From positions 1 to 64,000 of the forward strand of contig CBFFRP010000360.1 in NCBI GenBank assembly GCA_965644295.1: a DNA stretch of 64,000 bases. The letters are read 5' to 3'. The notes beneath the pieces were generated by a model. It made no database searches and was not told where the DNA came from. It saw only the letters and a list, made by a program, of their open reading frames with translations. The position numbers and the translations under genes were made by a program. This stretch comes from Paraphysomonas bandaiensis. Its lineage: Eukaryota > Chrysophyceae. Positions 22,837 to 34,881 of this stretch are shown one piece after another (position 1 is the stretch's first letter; each line of letters opens with the position of its first letter).

Positions 22837-23274
22837 TGTTGAGTTTTGCCGTTGGAGCAATTAAAAGCTGTAATTCTACCCATCAGTGATGTCTCGTGAT
22901 GTTGTGAAGAGTCAATGTACAACTGATGAGGTTTTGGTGGTTGCGTATCCGTCAGTTATGTCTCGTGGTTTGACAAATCAATGTACAGCTTTGAATTGAG
23001 AGGGAGTGTTGAGTTTTGCTGTTTGAGCAATTAAAAGCTGTAATTCTAAGATATTGGAATTATGACGGTTACTGGAGAATACAGTAGTGGTTAACTGTAT
23101 TATGAGAAGTGATATCATGACGATGTAAGATCGTACTAGAAATGAGTGGTAGTAGTTATAGCGTGATATATTGCTTATTATATTTATTATAATCTTCTCT
23201 CATCTTAACTTGATTAACGAGTAAATAAACGTCCAGTTATCTTAGTAATCATCCAATTGTGTCATATCTTGACA
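22837..23274 (+). repeat. Right LTR
   Basis: Direct copy of the left LTR with only a few differences, preceded by the purine tract GAATTGAGAGGGAG and followed by the CTCGT target duplication. High similarity of the two LTRs implies a recent insertion. Confidence 0.92.
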
Positions 23275-23625
23275 CTCGTTGTATGATCGGATAATATGGG
23301 GCCATTACCCAGGGAGTGTCGATGCGAACCAACAACTTTAGATAGCCCTATATCGTCGAGTAAAAGTAGTGCCTGGACTCGATTCGAACTAACTATACAA
23401 TCAACCATATATATTTTTCAGGGTACAAATTGGGTTTATTTACTTTCCTAGACACTTGCATAAGCAAATCATTTAAAATTTGACATCTCTATCCGTTCTA
23501 TAACTTAGTCAATGATAGATAAACAGCTGCAATATATCTCATGAGAAATCTTATCGATAGCCACGCACAGCTGCTTGAATATGGAAATAACATAAACAGA
23601 GCAAATAACTGTCCACATAAAAGGT
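23275..23625. other. Intergenic
   Basis: Short spacer between the LTR element and the 3' end of histone H1. No feature beyond the target duplication was recognised. Confidence 0.4.
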
Positions 23626-23641
23626 GGTGTTAAAAAACACC
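23626..23641 (-). terminator. Histone H1 3' stem-loop
   Basis: On the minus strand GGTGTT-TTTT-AACACC, 46 nt after the H1 stop codon. Same six-base stem as the H3 and H4 stem-loops and a UHUY-compatible loop, so H1 shares the non-polyadenylated, SLBP-dependent class. Confidence 0.88.
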
Positions 23642-23687
23642 GATAGTTTGCCAGCTCTATTAGGCTGAGGGAAGTAATCCAAGAAAC

Positions 23688-24242
23688 TTAAGCTTTCTTT
23701 GTAGCTTTAGCCTTCTTAGGCTTGGAACCAGCCTTCTTAGGAGTGGATTTCTTGGGCTTAGCTGCGGCCTTCTTAGTAGGAGTAGCCTTCTTCTTGGGGG
23801 CAGACTTCTTGGGAGTAGCCTTCTTCTTAGGAGTGGTCTTCTTAGCAGGTGTAGCCTTCTTAGAGGCAGACTTCTTGGGAGTAGCCTTCTTCTTAGGGGC
23901 AGTGGTCTTAGCCTTAGGCTTATCCGCATCAGCTGTGCTCTTCTTCGCAGCTGCTTTCTTAGCCGCAGCCTTAGCAGTAGGAGTCAGCTTGTAAGATGCC
24001 TTCACCTTAGTGATGGTTCCTGCTGCCTCAGCTCTCTTAATAGCTGCACGCAGATGGTGCTGTATAGAGTCATGTCATTAGATAGCTGTACGGTATGCAC
24101 GGATCGCACTCACCGCTTGAAAATTAAAGTCAGGATACTTAGAAGAAATGTAAGACTTGATGGCCTGAAGAGAGGAACCAGTACGATCCTTAAGAGCAGA
24201 GATAGCCTCGACGAGGAGGGCGCCGTAAGTGGGTTTGGTCAT
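23688..24242 (-). CDS. H1: Linker histone H1, intron-containing
   Basis: Exons 24242-24114 and 24059-23688 give 166 aa. Residues ~3-75 are the globular winged helix (H15): TYGALLVEAISALKDRTGSS, IKSYISSKYPDFNFQA, HHLRAAIKRAEAAGTITKV and ASYKLT. The tail is Lys/Ala/Pro-rich with repeated KKATPKK and KKSAPKK blocks, typical for DNA-neutralising H1 tails. The 54-bp intron splits the globular domain. An intron in a stem-loop histone gene is unusual, since animal replication-dependent histone genes lack introns. It lies between the two H3/H4 arms. Confidence 0.95.
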
Positions 24243-24420
24243 GGTGTGATGCGGTAACGCGTTGATTCCTTTGAACGATAATTATGAACTCAATCGATTT
24301 GAATTTTCTCAACTAACACAAAAATATTATTTTCACATTTCTTCCAAAAAACGTATCTTCAACAGTCATGATGAGCATCTTTCTTTTGGGTTTTTCGTAT
24401 CTTCGACCGTTCATTTTATC
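24243..24420 (-). promoter_or_regulatory. Histone H1 promoter
   Basis: Contains CGTATCTTCAACAG (24352-24365), found also in both H3/H4 promoters, a second weaker copy CGTATCTTCGACC (24396-24408), and AGCATCTTTC resembling the AGCATCTTC of the H3/H4 spacer. Shared elements point to coordinated histone transcription. Confidence 0.7.
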
Positions 24421-25744
24421 CGTTGAAAATATTCATATGCATTTATGGAGAGTTCGAAACTTGAAAATGGATCCTCATTCCAACCGCCCTGTTGAACAAC
24501 TGAACGGGGCTGTGACCGCACCTATTGCATCAAGAATATCTATTTAATATTTACAATCAATGTATAAATCCTTCATACATGTGGGTGTGCGCATATTTCA
24601 TAGTGCGTGTCTTTTCCACCAATAAGTGCACAAATCTATTGTACTTGCCGATGCATTTTAGCTGGCATACTTTTACTTTTGATATTACCTTATTCAACTT
24701 TAACTACATTTGGACTTAATTAACATCGGCTTGACCATCAGCATCAGCTGCAAACATATCATCGATGTCAGTAATGTGAGTGTCATATTGTGAGACATTT
24801 CCGTACACACTCTCCAATTGTTGTACTGGATAAATATATATACTCTCTATTTTTTACTGCTTAATTATAAATTTGCATAGTGATTTATTATTAGTGTTGT
24901 TATTGAGTTGACCTCAATCAATAAATGCGTAGCTAAGTAGAAGTATTATGCTGATAAACTCTAAGTGTGTCTCTATATTCTTATGTTAGCACGTCGTCCC
25001 ATACATCCCCTTAACCCTAATTGAATTGTAGATTTCCAACCCTAGCCCTTTCTAGTTATTCCTGAGTGATGAAGTATGCTCGGTTCAGTAAGTATAAAAA
25101 AGTTAGACATTCAACTGAATGGCTCCCTCATAGCAAAAAGATTAGTCGACTTTTATGCCATCGATGGAGTATTATATCCGACATGCGAACATTTTCTTAC
25201 GTAGTCATGTATGTAAGTGTGTAATATAAGGATATTGGTGTTCAACAGATACTGAATTCCAGCAGAAGCATATCACAGCAGCACCATATCTTGTCTTATA
25301 TAGAATCTAATTTAACTCGACAATCTACTATGCAAACCCGAAACTTACATTACTTGCAAAGAGCCGATTCAGACGCTTTTTCACAGTAGATCAACACCTT
25401 TTACAAGTCCTTCATCCGCACACCTCCGAGCCTAATACTTAAGGGAAGGCCACCAAGTCGCTAATATTGCTGCGTCCCCTTTGCTTGCCGTGGCAGACCC
25501 AGATGTAAATTGCACAAGATATATGTATATAGGTATATAGTAGTTGACTTAGATGGCTGCTTTCACTTGTCATGCTGTACGTTGTACAACATTCCTACAT
25601 ATACAACTATCATAGAGCAAGAATGCTCACACCTTGGCGCTTGAGGCGACTCACAAGTAATTCTCGTAACGTTAAATACTAGGATACAAGAGTTTACACT
25701 ACTTAGTAAATGGTAGATGCTCATCTAGTTACTAAGCTGATGCA
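24421..25744. other. Intergenic
   Basis: No gene supported. Bases about 25630-25744 resemble 245-350 (CACCTTGG.GCTTG.. then AAATA.TAGGATA), a diverged dispersed repeat that ends at the inner border of the right histone arm. Confidence 0.45.
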
Positions 25745-26201
25745 GATTTCTAAGACCTATTGCAAAAAAGACTTTCAATACAGCCAATGGCGATCAATTT
25801 ATTGCATTGCTTTAAAAACCCGTTCAACAATATCACCAATAAGCAGGTAATATTCTCTCCGTTAAGTGATATACCATATTGACTACTACGAGTTACTATG
25901 CATCTCTATACATTATCCACATCATATAGACCACATACATATTGCATTACATGTGCCTACCATTTGGTTTCCCGTTGTGTTCAAGTCATGCATTATTGTC
26001 TACTCAGAATCAAACTGCGCAACTCCCTCACTGTGTTAAGCTATAGATCATCAATGTTTTATATAATAAACTCGCTGCTATTATATACTGCATACATATG
26101 TACAACATGGAGTCAACTTCTAATTAATTGTCTGATTCCATGAAACAGTTATTTGCAATGAATCCATATATCAAAAGTCTGATGACATCTCCATGATATG
26201 T

Positions 26202-26217
26202 GGTGTTGAAAAACACC
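26202..26217 (-). terminator. Histone H4 3' stem-loop (copy 2)
   Basis: GGTGTT-TTTC-AACACC on the minus strand, 28 nt after the H4 stop; identical to copy 1. Confidence 0.9.
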
Positions 26218-26245
26218 TATTTTGCTTGTAGCACAGAGGCAGCGC

Positions 26246-27275
<1,030 letters not shown>

Positions 27276-27303
27276 ATATTTTGCTCTCAGCAAAACAAAA
27301 ATA

Positions 27304-27319
27304 GGTGTTTATTAACACC
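27304..27319 (+). terminator. Histone H3 3' stem-loop (copy 2)
   Basis: GGTGTT-TATT-AACACC, identical to copy 1, preceded by CAAAAATA and followed by ACC. Confidence 0.9.
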
Positions 27320-27502
27320 ACCTCTACACTGGAAACTATTGTGAGTTACAGTAGTGGGATATGCTTTCACTATTACGAATGTAATCTTCTGTATGCTAAA
27401 GAATAGGCCGTAAGGGGTTTTGTTATGCATTATTACTGATTGAGGTGCGCCGCCTTCTCTTGTACATAGAACTAAATGTTGTGCAAAACTGAATAGGCAA
27501 AG

Positions 27503-28363
27503 CGTCTTAGCACTGAACTCAGTTTTACATTACTTTATTATATATACAATACAAATAAAGAGCGTAGCATGACTGTATTAAAGTAATAGATCTACTTGGG
27601 GTCAGCTACCATTGGGTGGGAGAGCATGTTTTCGCTGTTGGCCCGTTAAATACGTCACTGTATCATGTAAGTAACAGCTATTTTCATATCCCCATTTTTT
27701 TGACCTTTTTTGACCTGATTTTGGCTCAACAGGGCGCTCATATCAGCACCGGGCAAATATAGACATTCAACTTCAATATTTACTTCTATCCTAAGTATGA
27801 TAATGACAGTCGAATGTACGTGATTTCATTATAGTACACAATTATAGAGAAACCACAATCATGAGCGAAACAAAGAGCAGATCATCTAACACTCCAAGTT
27901 ATATTCCATCCTTCGACTGCTGTATAAGATCACAACGATGTCAGTGCAAGTGATCTGTCTTCATATCCAGGACTTCGAAACAACTTCAAGAACATTACAG
28001 GTTACAGGAGAGTTTAAGTAACATATCTATGCTATATAGGTGGTTAGGAGCAGTGACACCAAGTTCTTTCAGGGTTTGAGCCACATCGTGCTTCTGAGGA
28101 TATTGTGTGCCTCATATCATACACACATCATTCGATCAGGTGCACTTGCAGAGGTAAAGCCTGTTGTGTATAAATGTGATGATGATGCTAATTAAGGGAA
28201 TAAGAAGCCTCTCTTTCGACTTCAACTGTTCACATTCATCACCACACTTACAGTATACATATATACAGTATACATATATCATACAAGCATGCTACAAATA
28301 GCTATACAATCTAATATATTAACTTTTCAGCGTCATGAGGATAAGCTACAATTTAACATAGGG
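27503..28363. other. Intergenic
   Basis: No gene or repeat recognised between the right histone arm and the fold-back region. Contains a local duplication of ACAGTATACATATAT at about 28250-28278. Confidence 0.35.
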
Positions 28364-28459
28364 ATAAGGAGTAACGTCCCTTGTCAAAATTTTAAAACTC
28401 GGGCTTTTCTCCCTCGTTACAAAATTTTGAGCGCGGGACGATATAGCCTCGCTCCTTAT
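28364..28459. repeat. Imperfect fold-back palindrome
   Basis: Nested complementary blocks in order: ATAAGGAG (28364) with CTCCTTAT (28452), CGTCCC (28375) with GGGACG (28435), CAAAATTTT (28385) with AAAATTTTG (28421). A 108-codon frame covering it has no recognisable product. Could be a MITE or a hairpin-forming transcript. Confidence 0.6.
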
Positions 28460-30340
28460 TGTCCGTGGTTAAATATAACTATATCCTCTCTGTGTGATGT
28501 CAATAATGAAAATTGTCGAAATAGGTGTTTAGTAGGGAACATCAGAGACAATATATCCAAATATCCAAACGACGTAGAAGATCATAAGAGCGCTGACTGT
28601 GGCGAGGCTAGCTAAAATGTTGGTATCATACTTCCACTATTTCGTCCCAGTTGGCTTCCATCTGAACAAAAAAGCACCACTATCCTGGCAGAGGGCAATG
28701 TTAGGCAATGCTCATGCAACTCTACAGCTAATTTAAAGTTATAAGAGTTAGAAAGAGTTTCCTTAGGAACAAAATACTGACCCCAGAAATTCTAAAAAGC
28801 ATTGCGAAAACGCATTAAGGAAACAACGAAAGAGAGTTGACAGGCTACAGGAGAAGAGCAGCTTGACATATGCAACTAGATTGTAGACAGCGCCAAAGTC
28901 ACCGAGAGAGCTCGACTTGGTACCTATATGAGTCCAATTGACGCAGCTTGCTTCATATCTCGAAGCACAATCTAATGTTATTGAAAGGCTCTTTACTCTT
29001 GAAAACTTGATTATAATACCTGGGCTAAGAAACATGAATATCACTTCGCTATATATCATTCATTGGTTTTCAATTTTTTATTGTTGGCCATTAAATTAAT
29101 AGATTTTGAAAATAATAGTTGAAATTATTATTATAGGAAAATGTTATTATTATTATTACTTGCAAATTATTACCTGACGTAGAGAGCATCTGTTAATTTG
29201 GAATAACTTCCTACGTCACACCGAAAATAGTGTGTGAAAGTCTATATTATTAGCAGTAGGAGTCGAGAATCGACACCAGATAAGTAGTTAGTAGATGAAG
29301 ACTAGTCAGGCTAGATCGACCTCTACCAGTAACTAACTAGTATAAATTCTCATACTCTATTATTTAACGCTACAGAAGCTGCTTGTCCGTCACCGCAAGC
29401 TCCAAGGTAGAACCACCTCCGTTCTTGTGTGTGAAGGAGAAGCTGCGGACGTCAGTCCTTGACGTACAGAAGGTTCAGTCAGGAGGACGCCCCTTAGGAT
29501 AGAGGGCTCTTCGGGACTCTGTGGAGGAGGATTCTGTATCAGTGAGTCAAGTGTTCTTGAACTGAGATACAAGAACGAGGGTGTGTGTTGTTGGGACCCC
29601 TGTGTGTCTTGGAATGACTTAACTTCAAGTTGGGTCTTGAACAGAGGAGTAGCTGACAGAAGAGGAAGGCGGGGCCGCGCTAGGTCTCCGCTCTACGCGT
29701 AGTAAGCGGATAACCCGTGGATTCCGCTGGGTGTTACTCAATTTTGAGCGCGAACTACTGGGGGGCTTTCGTATGTGTCCACGTCGCCGCCGTAGTCTAG
29801 GGGGGAGTCTTCTTGTGTCTCCCTCTGGTTGGCAGCAGCATAAGCGCCCACTACAATCTTGGAGCATTTGTTTGGCCCCAGTATAGAGTGGTTGAAGGAG
29901 GGTAACAACTGCTGTTTCAACGGTACAACAAGTCCACGCGCTTTGAGGGAGCAATGGTACTGTGTTCCGTAAACGCTTTCCATTGGAGCTTCGGTAATAG
30001 TTCATGTCCAAAATCGTTCAACCTGCGGAAGGGAGGTGCTCCAGGCTTTGCGAGAGAGTTTCTTGAGAATGGCGGAGCTCCTTGTGTCTCTGAAAAGGCG
30101 ATGTCTCGTATCTGTGAGATGGAGTCGTGTGGGCAATATCCAGACGCATATGTTTTAGAGAGTCTAAAGCCGAAGGCCACAATCAACGCATTTGGCTTTG
30201 CTTAGGTCAAGTCCAAGCTTTGTTTTGACCATTGCTGTAGAATTTGTCCCATGTCAGAGCTGTATTAAGTATGCGTTGTCCTAGTTGTGAACTGTCCTTG
30301 ACTTGGATCTGCCGCGGCCACAAAAATAGTGTAAAAAGCT
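28460..30340. other. Unassigned region, partly GC-richer
   Basis: No gene could be assigned. From about 29380 to 30210 base composition is richer in GC than the surroundings, and several overlapping frames of 80-130 codons exist on both strands (for example 29954-30205 + and 29625-30011 -), none with a recognised domain. It may be a decayed retroelement or an unrecognised gene. Confidence 0.3.
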
Positions 30341-30540
30341 TGTCAAGGGATTAAAAATCTAGTCAAATTTTTAGTTTACTATGACTAGGTTGACTAGGTG
30401 TTTTATGGTGTTCACCTAGCCATCAACTGTTGTATGCAGATATTGAATTATAATATATATTATTACTTCTTGGCTAATATTGACATGATGGTAAATTCAA
30501 CCAATTTGACTATAGATTGAATTATACATTATACTTTCCA
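30341..30540. repeat. GACTAGGTTGAAT dispersed repeat
   Basis: Holds TATGACTAGGTTGACTAGG (about 30379) and AAATTCAACCAATTTGACTA (about 30493), the same words as at 12050-12172 and 44445-44475. Two half-copies face each other about 100 bp apart. Confidence 0.55.
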
Positions 30541-30842
30541 GCCTGATATCCATACTCTACATAAAATCTGTACAATAGAGAACGGAACCTGATAGCTGGT
30601 TTTAAGAAATAGGATTTCATGTCCTGTTTAATGGTATATTTTATATTTTTAATTTCTTCTAAAGAACTCTAAATAAGTAAATGTAATATTATTCTTTTAG
30701 TACATATAATAATGTGAATATCTGCGATAAAAAATATTTCTAATAAAACTGTATGAAATAAAAGTGTGTAAAACTATATATCTGCAATCTCTATCACCCC
30801 CTCTTTACCCTCTTGAAACATATTCCTATCTCCGTATTCCAA

Positions 30843-32931
30843 TTATTCAACACCCATGTACATTTTTTCCAGTTTTAGATAGTCATCCCTCTTCTGAATC
30901 GTATGCAGTTTCGTTTCGTAGTCTGAGAGCTTGATAGTGGAATAGAAATACCGCGTTGATGTAGAATTCCCAACTCCTGACACAGGCATTCCAAATAGAT
31001 GCAATAAAGCTATATAAAATTCGTGAAAAGTATATGGACTACTAAAAGAAATATCATTTCGTATGTATTCAGTATTTATATGTTCACAATTTTGGACCAC
31101 GGGGTCGGAAGAATCGATCCATTCCACTAGCAGAAGTTTTCTAGTTCGGGAGGCCAGGAAATGAACTGCAGGGATGAGACTATCTACTCCACGCGAACAG
31201 CTGTATGCCAAAAAAATCATATCGTGCGCTAAAAGTATACAAAAAAGAATAAGAACAAGCCCATAAAATATTGGTGACTATGTAATGGCAGTACAGGATT
31301 TGTGTTGCATATATATACAGAGCACATACTCCACCTATAACAATATCTGCTACTCCTTCATTTAGGCTACACAAATCGCCTTTAAAGACAGAGATCTTGT
31401 CACGGTAAGTGCCACCCAAAAAATCTAATGCACTTTCAACAAGGGGTGCATGATGATCATCGATGCCTGCAATGATGCATTCATCCATACCAAGTGCCAC
31501 CGCTAAAAAACAGTAAAAACCTAAACTCTGGCTTCCTCCAACGTCGGCAACAGTTAAATTACTATTTGCCGTGTTACGAATTATAGGCGATAGATATTTC
31601 AAGTTGGCTCGAATATTGTCAGACACTGCTAACAAACTCATTTTATTGGAGTCCACACTAACAGTGAAACGGTCATATACCCCTGCGTATTAAATAAAAA
31701 AATTATTTTAGGAAGTGTGCACGCTATAATAACAACGAATTCTAGCGTCGTACACACCACAGTTGCAGAAAGCATAAATTATAACTCACTTACCTTCAAA
31801 TGATACATACTGATGATACCCAGAAAAATTCAATAACACTCGTGCTTTAGAAGAATCAGCAGTGTGGACCTCACAGATTTTTAAGTTGCAATTACATGTG
31901 CTCATAGGTACCGCAAACCCGTCTACAATACTTGCACTACTATTCGGTCGAAGTGATTTTAGAAATAGGGACAGCTCCTTGATATTATCGACATCCATTT
32001 CACTAGGATTTAGAGATTCATCTAGCATTTTATCCACCAGTGGATGTACCCACGAAATATCTACAGTCGCATGCAAATGTAAAGTGAAGTATATGACTGT
32101 GCCCATAGAGAACACATCACATATCTGGCCATCGCTCCGTCTGTTGTTGCCATTTAAATGCACGGGTGGAGGAGTAGGTCGCCTGATGACAGGAGATACA
32201 CTCCATGTGAAGTCCAATAATAAGATTGACAGCTTCGAATTGGCATTGCTAACTAACAGATTTGTAAGATGGATATCATTGTGGGAAATGCCTGATTTCT
32301 TTAAAGTGTACAGAACACTAAGTAAAGCTTGGACATACTCATACACATCATCTGTAGTCCGCAAAGAAGCAACGTGTTCAGAAAGTGAAGCAGTGTCCAA
32401 TACAAAATCTGTTACACATATAGACGAACTAGTCGTGGCATGGTTGCGATTCATATACAAAGGTACTGGAAATCTTGTGGACGTATACTTCCCATTGCAT
32501 GGCTCCAAGCCAAAGGAACAGTCATGGCTTGTTCGCCAGTCGTACACTTCTTGTAACATAAACAAATTCAAGCATTCAGTGGTGGCTGTATCATACCCTG
32601 AAGAGATGCTTTTAGTGGGTGCTGATCGCACTCGTGCAAGATGATTCTCTGACACCCGGCCACCGCACACGTCCCTCATATCTAACACAGGCATACTGTG
32701 TACATGAAAACGATATGAGGATCTTTCACTTCCATCTGTCCAATTGAACTCATGAGGGTTCCATCTGCAGTCTCTGATGTATGTAGATGAGTGTGTCGAG
32801 GGGTAGCGATCATCAGAGAAGGCGGCTTGTAGTATGGACGGAGACTCTGCGGAGATGAGTGTGATGTACTGTGGACTGAGAAACACACAGAGGAATAGAA
32901 TGTATCCATATATACGCTCCTGTCGTGGCAT
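30843..32931 (-). CDS. Secreted kinase-like / SAM-methyltransferase fusion
   Basis: Exons 32931-31794, 31682-31335 and 31228-30843 give 623 aa. The N-terminus (YILFLCVFLSPQYITLISA) is a signal peptide or membrane anchor. Residues ~170-330 look like a protein-kinase fold: SHNDIHLTNLL (216-226) has the catalytic-loop Asp and Asn, and LLLDFT (237-242) is the metal-binding strand with DFT for DFG; DVFSMGTVIYF fits the F helix. No Gly-rich loop is obvious. Residues ~385-600 form a class I methyltransferase: VADVGGSQSLGFYCFL (motif I), IIAGIDDHH (motif II) and DIVIAHDMIFLA (motif IV). Kinase plus methyltransferase in one chain recalls bacterial WbdD, with the order reversed; that parallel is inference. 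Probably acts in the secretory pathway, perhaps on glycans. Divergent from GPD1. Confidence 0.75.
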
Positions 32932-33407
32932 TGTTGTGTTCTGTGTGTGGTATCACCAACATACAGCAGTAGCTACCGTGTGCTGTATGTATGTGTATGT
33001 ATGTACAGTACATGGGAGCCCATATACAGTACTGCTGCACAGTAGTTCCTATCAGTATCCAGGACTGATGGATACTCCACCTACTACAGTGTACATCATA
33101 GCAGTGTACGATCGTACATAGTATACTGCTGTAGATGCTCCTGAAATCAAAAATAGGGGATTTTTAGCTAAATATTATGCCATTTGTGTGTCCATTTCTT
33201 GGGGTTTCTTGTTCAAAGGTCTACTCGTATTAAACCTACAATCTGAGTCTATATGAACCAATCATATACTAGTTATACACTTATCTTTAATACTATTGGT
33301 AGAGTGTGTATATATACTGTGCTGTATGTGTATATATATGTCTGCGCACATGTCTGTCTATGCTTGTTGCAGTATATGCATCACTGTAAGCAGAGGATAT
33401 CAACACA
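32932..33407. promoter_or_regulatory. Shared head-to-head promoter region
   Basis: Spacer between the kinase/methyltransferase gene (-) and GPD1 (+). It has TACAGCAGTA at 32962-32971 and its complement TACTGCTGTA at 33124-33133, plus a near copy TACTGCTGCA at 33030-33039, amid TGTATGTA-rich sequence. Confidence 0.6.
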
Positions 33408-33622
33408 ATGAGAGTAGGGATCGTGGGTAGTGGTAATTTTGCATCTGCTATAGCTAGATTTGTAGGACAGAATGCTGCGCGTCTTCCATCCCTTCACTCT
33501 GAGGTATAATACGCCTGTATGCACGCCCTGCATACACACACATACATACATACATACATACATACATACATACATACATACATACATACATACATACATA
33601 CATACATACATACATACATACA

Positions 33623-33658
<36 letters not shown>

Positions 33659-34881
33659 TATGATATGGATATGTATTATTGCCGTAGGTTAAGATGTGGG
33701 TGCACGATGAGCTCATTGAAGGGAAGAAATTAACAGATATCATTAATACGAAACACGAGAATGTGAAGTATTTAAGAGGCCACACTCTTCCTCACAACGT
33801 CATCGCATCTCCTGATCTTATCAACACGTGTCAGGATGCAGATATCCTGATATTTGCACTCCCTCATCAGCATCTAGAGCTTACATTAAAAGCTGTTCAG
33901 GGACATACTAAGCAAGAGTCGTTAATGTGTGTATCTCTCATTAAAGGTAACATGTTCTCTACGTGTACTTCAAGTTGACGTATTTCAGGTGCTAAGTTTG
34001 ATAGTACGGGACCAGCGTTTTATTCAGAAATTATTGGGGAAGCACTTGGCGTAAAGGATGTAGCTGTACTGATGGGTGCAAATGTGGCCAGTGATGTCGC
34101 TCGGGGTGATTTCGTTGAATCCACTCTAGCCTGTAGAAACGCTAACCTTCTAGAGCCTTTAAGTAATATTTTTTCTGCCTCATCCTTTCGGATCCAGAAG
34201 TCGACTGATGTAACGACAGTTGAAATGTGTGGGGCTTTAAAAAATATTGTTGCCATGGGTGCTGGTGGGTAAAGTAGCGATAAACTTATCAATGCTCTAA
34301 CGTAACATTATACACAAAGGGTTTTGTGATGGTCTCTCACTAGGATCAAGCTCTAAAGCTGCGCTTTTACGACAAGGCCTTCAAGAAATGGCATTTATGT
34401 GTAAACTTGTGAATCCAAATTTTCTGGTGATAATAATGCTTGGTTGTGTCGGTTTACGTTCGTTATTTTCCAATGTTTTTTGTAGGCAGAGACCTTGCTG
34501 TTTCAATCATGTGGAGGGGCTGATGTCATAGCAACTTGCTATGGTAATTTTTACCTATTGTGATTGGGGTACTTTTACTGACTTTTTGCTTTTGTCTCAT
34601 GAGGCGGGCGTAACCGACTTTGTTCTGAAGAATTTTGCCGACTTCGACTGCTTCAGATTCAAGAAGAAGACTCCCGTGATGATACTCGTAGCTACGACAA
34701 GAGCTGGAAAGAAATCGAAGAAAGACTTCTCCGTGGACAGAAACTGCAAGGCCTATCCACTTGCGATGAAGTAATGAAGTATATATCTGCGAACCAGTTA
34801 GAAGCCCAATTTCCTCTTTTCACGAAAGTTCATGACATTGCCAGAATGGGTCAAGCGCCGCATACACTTTTTGATTGGTAG
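33408..34881 (+). CDS. GPD1: Glycerol-3-phosphate dehydrogenase (NAD+)
   Basis: Cytosolic enzyme that interconverts dihydroxyacetone phosphate and glycerol 3-phosphate using NADH. Exons 33408-33503, 33688-33946, 33989-34264, 34320-34426, 34486-34543 and 34604-34881 give 357 aa. The nucleotide-binding loop is VGIVGSGNFASAIA. Other landmarks are [60 protein letters not shown] (catalytic Lys), SSKAALLRQGLQEM and CYGGRNR. The C-terminus is NQLEAQFPLFTKVHDI. No peroxisomal or mitochondrial signal is seen. Intron 1 holds a (CATA)n microsatellite. Confidence 0.97.
33541..33650. repeat. (CATA)n microsatellite in GPD1 intron 1
   Basis: About 27 uninterrupted copies of CATA inside the 184-bp first intron, the longest intron of the gene. 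Confidence 0.98.

Larger units (their letters stand above)
20999..23274 (+). mobile_element. Complete non-autonomous LTR retroelement
   Basis: Two near-identical 438-bp direct repeats (20999-21436 and 22837-23274) start TGTTGAG and end TTGACA. They flank a 1.4-kb interior and sit between 5-bp target duplications CTCGT (20994-20998 and 23275-23279). Immediately after the left LTR is TGGTAGCGCATGG, fitting a primer-binding site for the 3' end of initiator tRNA-Met. A purine tract GAGAGGGAG precedes the right LTR. The interior lacks gag, protease, reverse transcriptase or integrase; its frames are short and unrecognised. Replication would need enzymes in trans (TRIM/LARD-like). Confidence 0.9.

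Noticed and set aside
23330-23400. Possible tRNA (GATTCGAAC-like T-loop word)
   Set aside because: The flanking bases do not form T-arm, anticodon or acceptor stems on either strand.
29190-29374. Possible solo LTR (TGTTAA..CTACA)
   Set aside because: TG..CA ends are present but there is no target duplication, no second copy and no primer-binding site.
31862-32644. 260-codon plus-strand frame opposite the kinase-like exon
   Set aside because: No recognisable domain; the minus strand shows a signal peptide and kinase motifs in the same interval.
34541-34774. Separate frame within the GPD1 3' part
   Set aside because: The conserved C-terminus (CYGGRNR to LFDW) is in another frame joined by good splice sites; this frame is a shadow.
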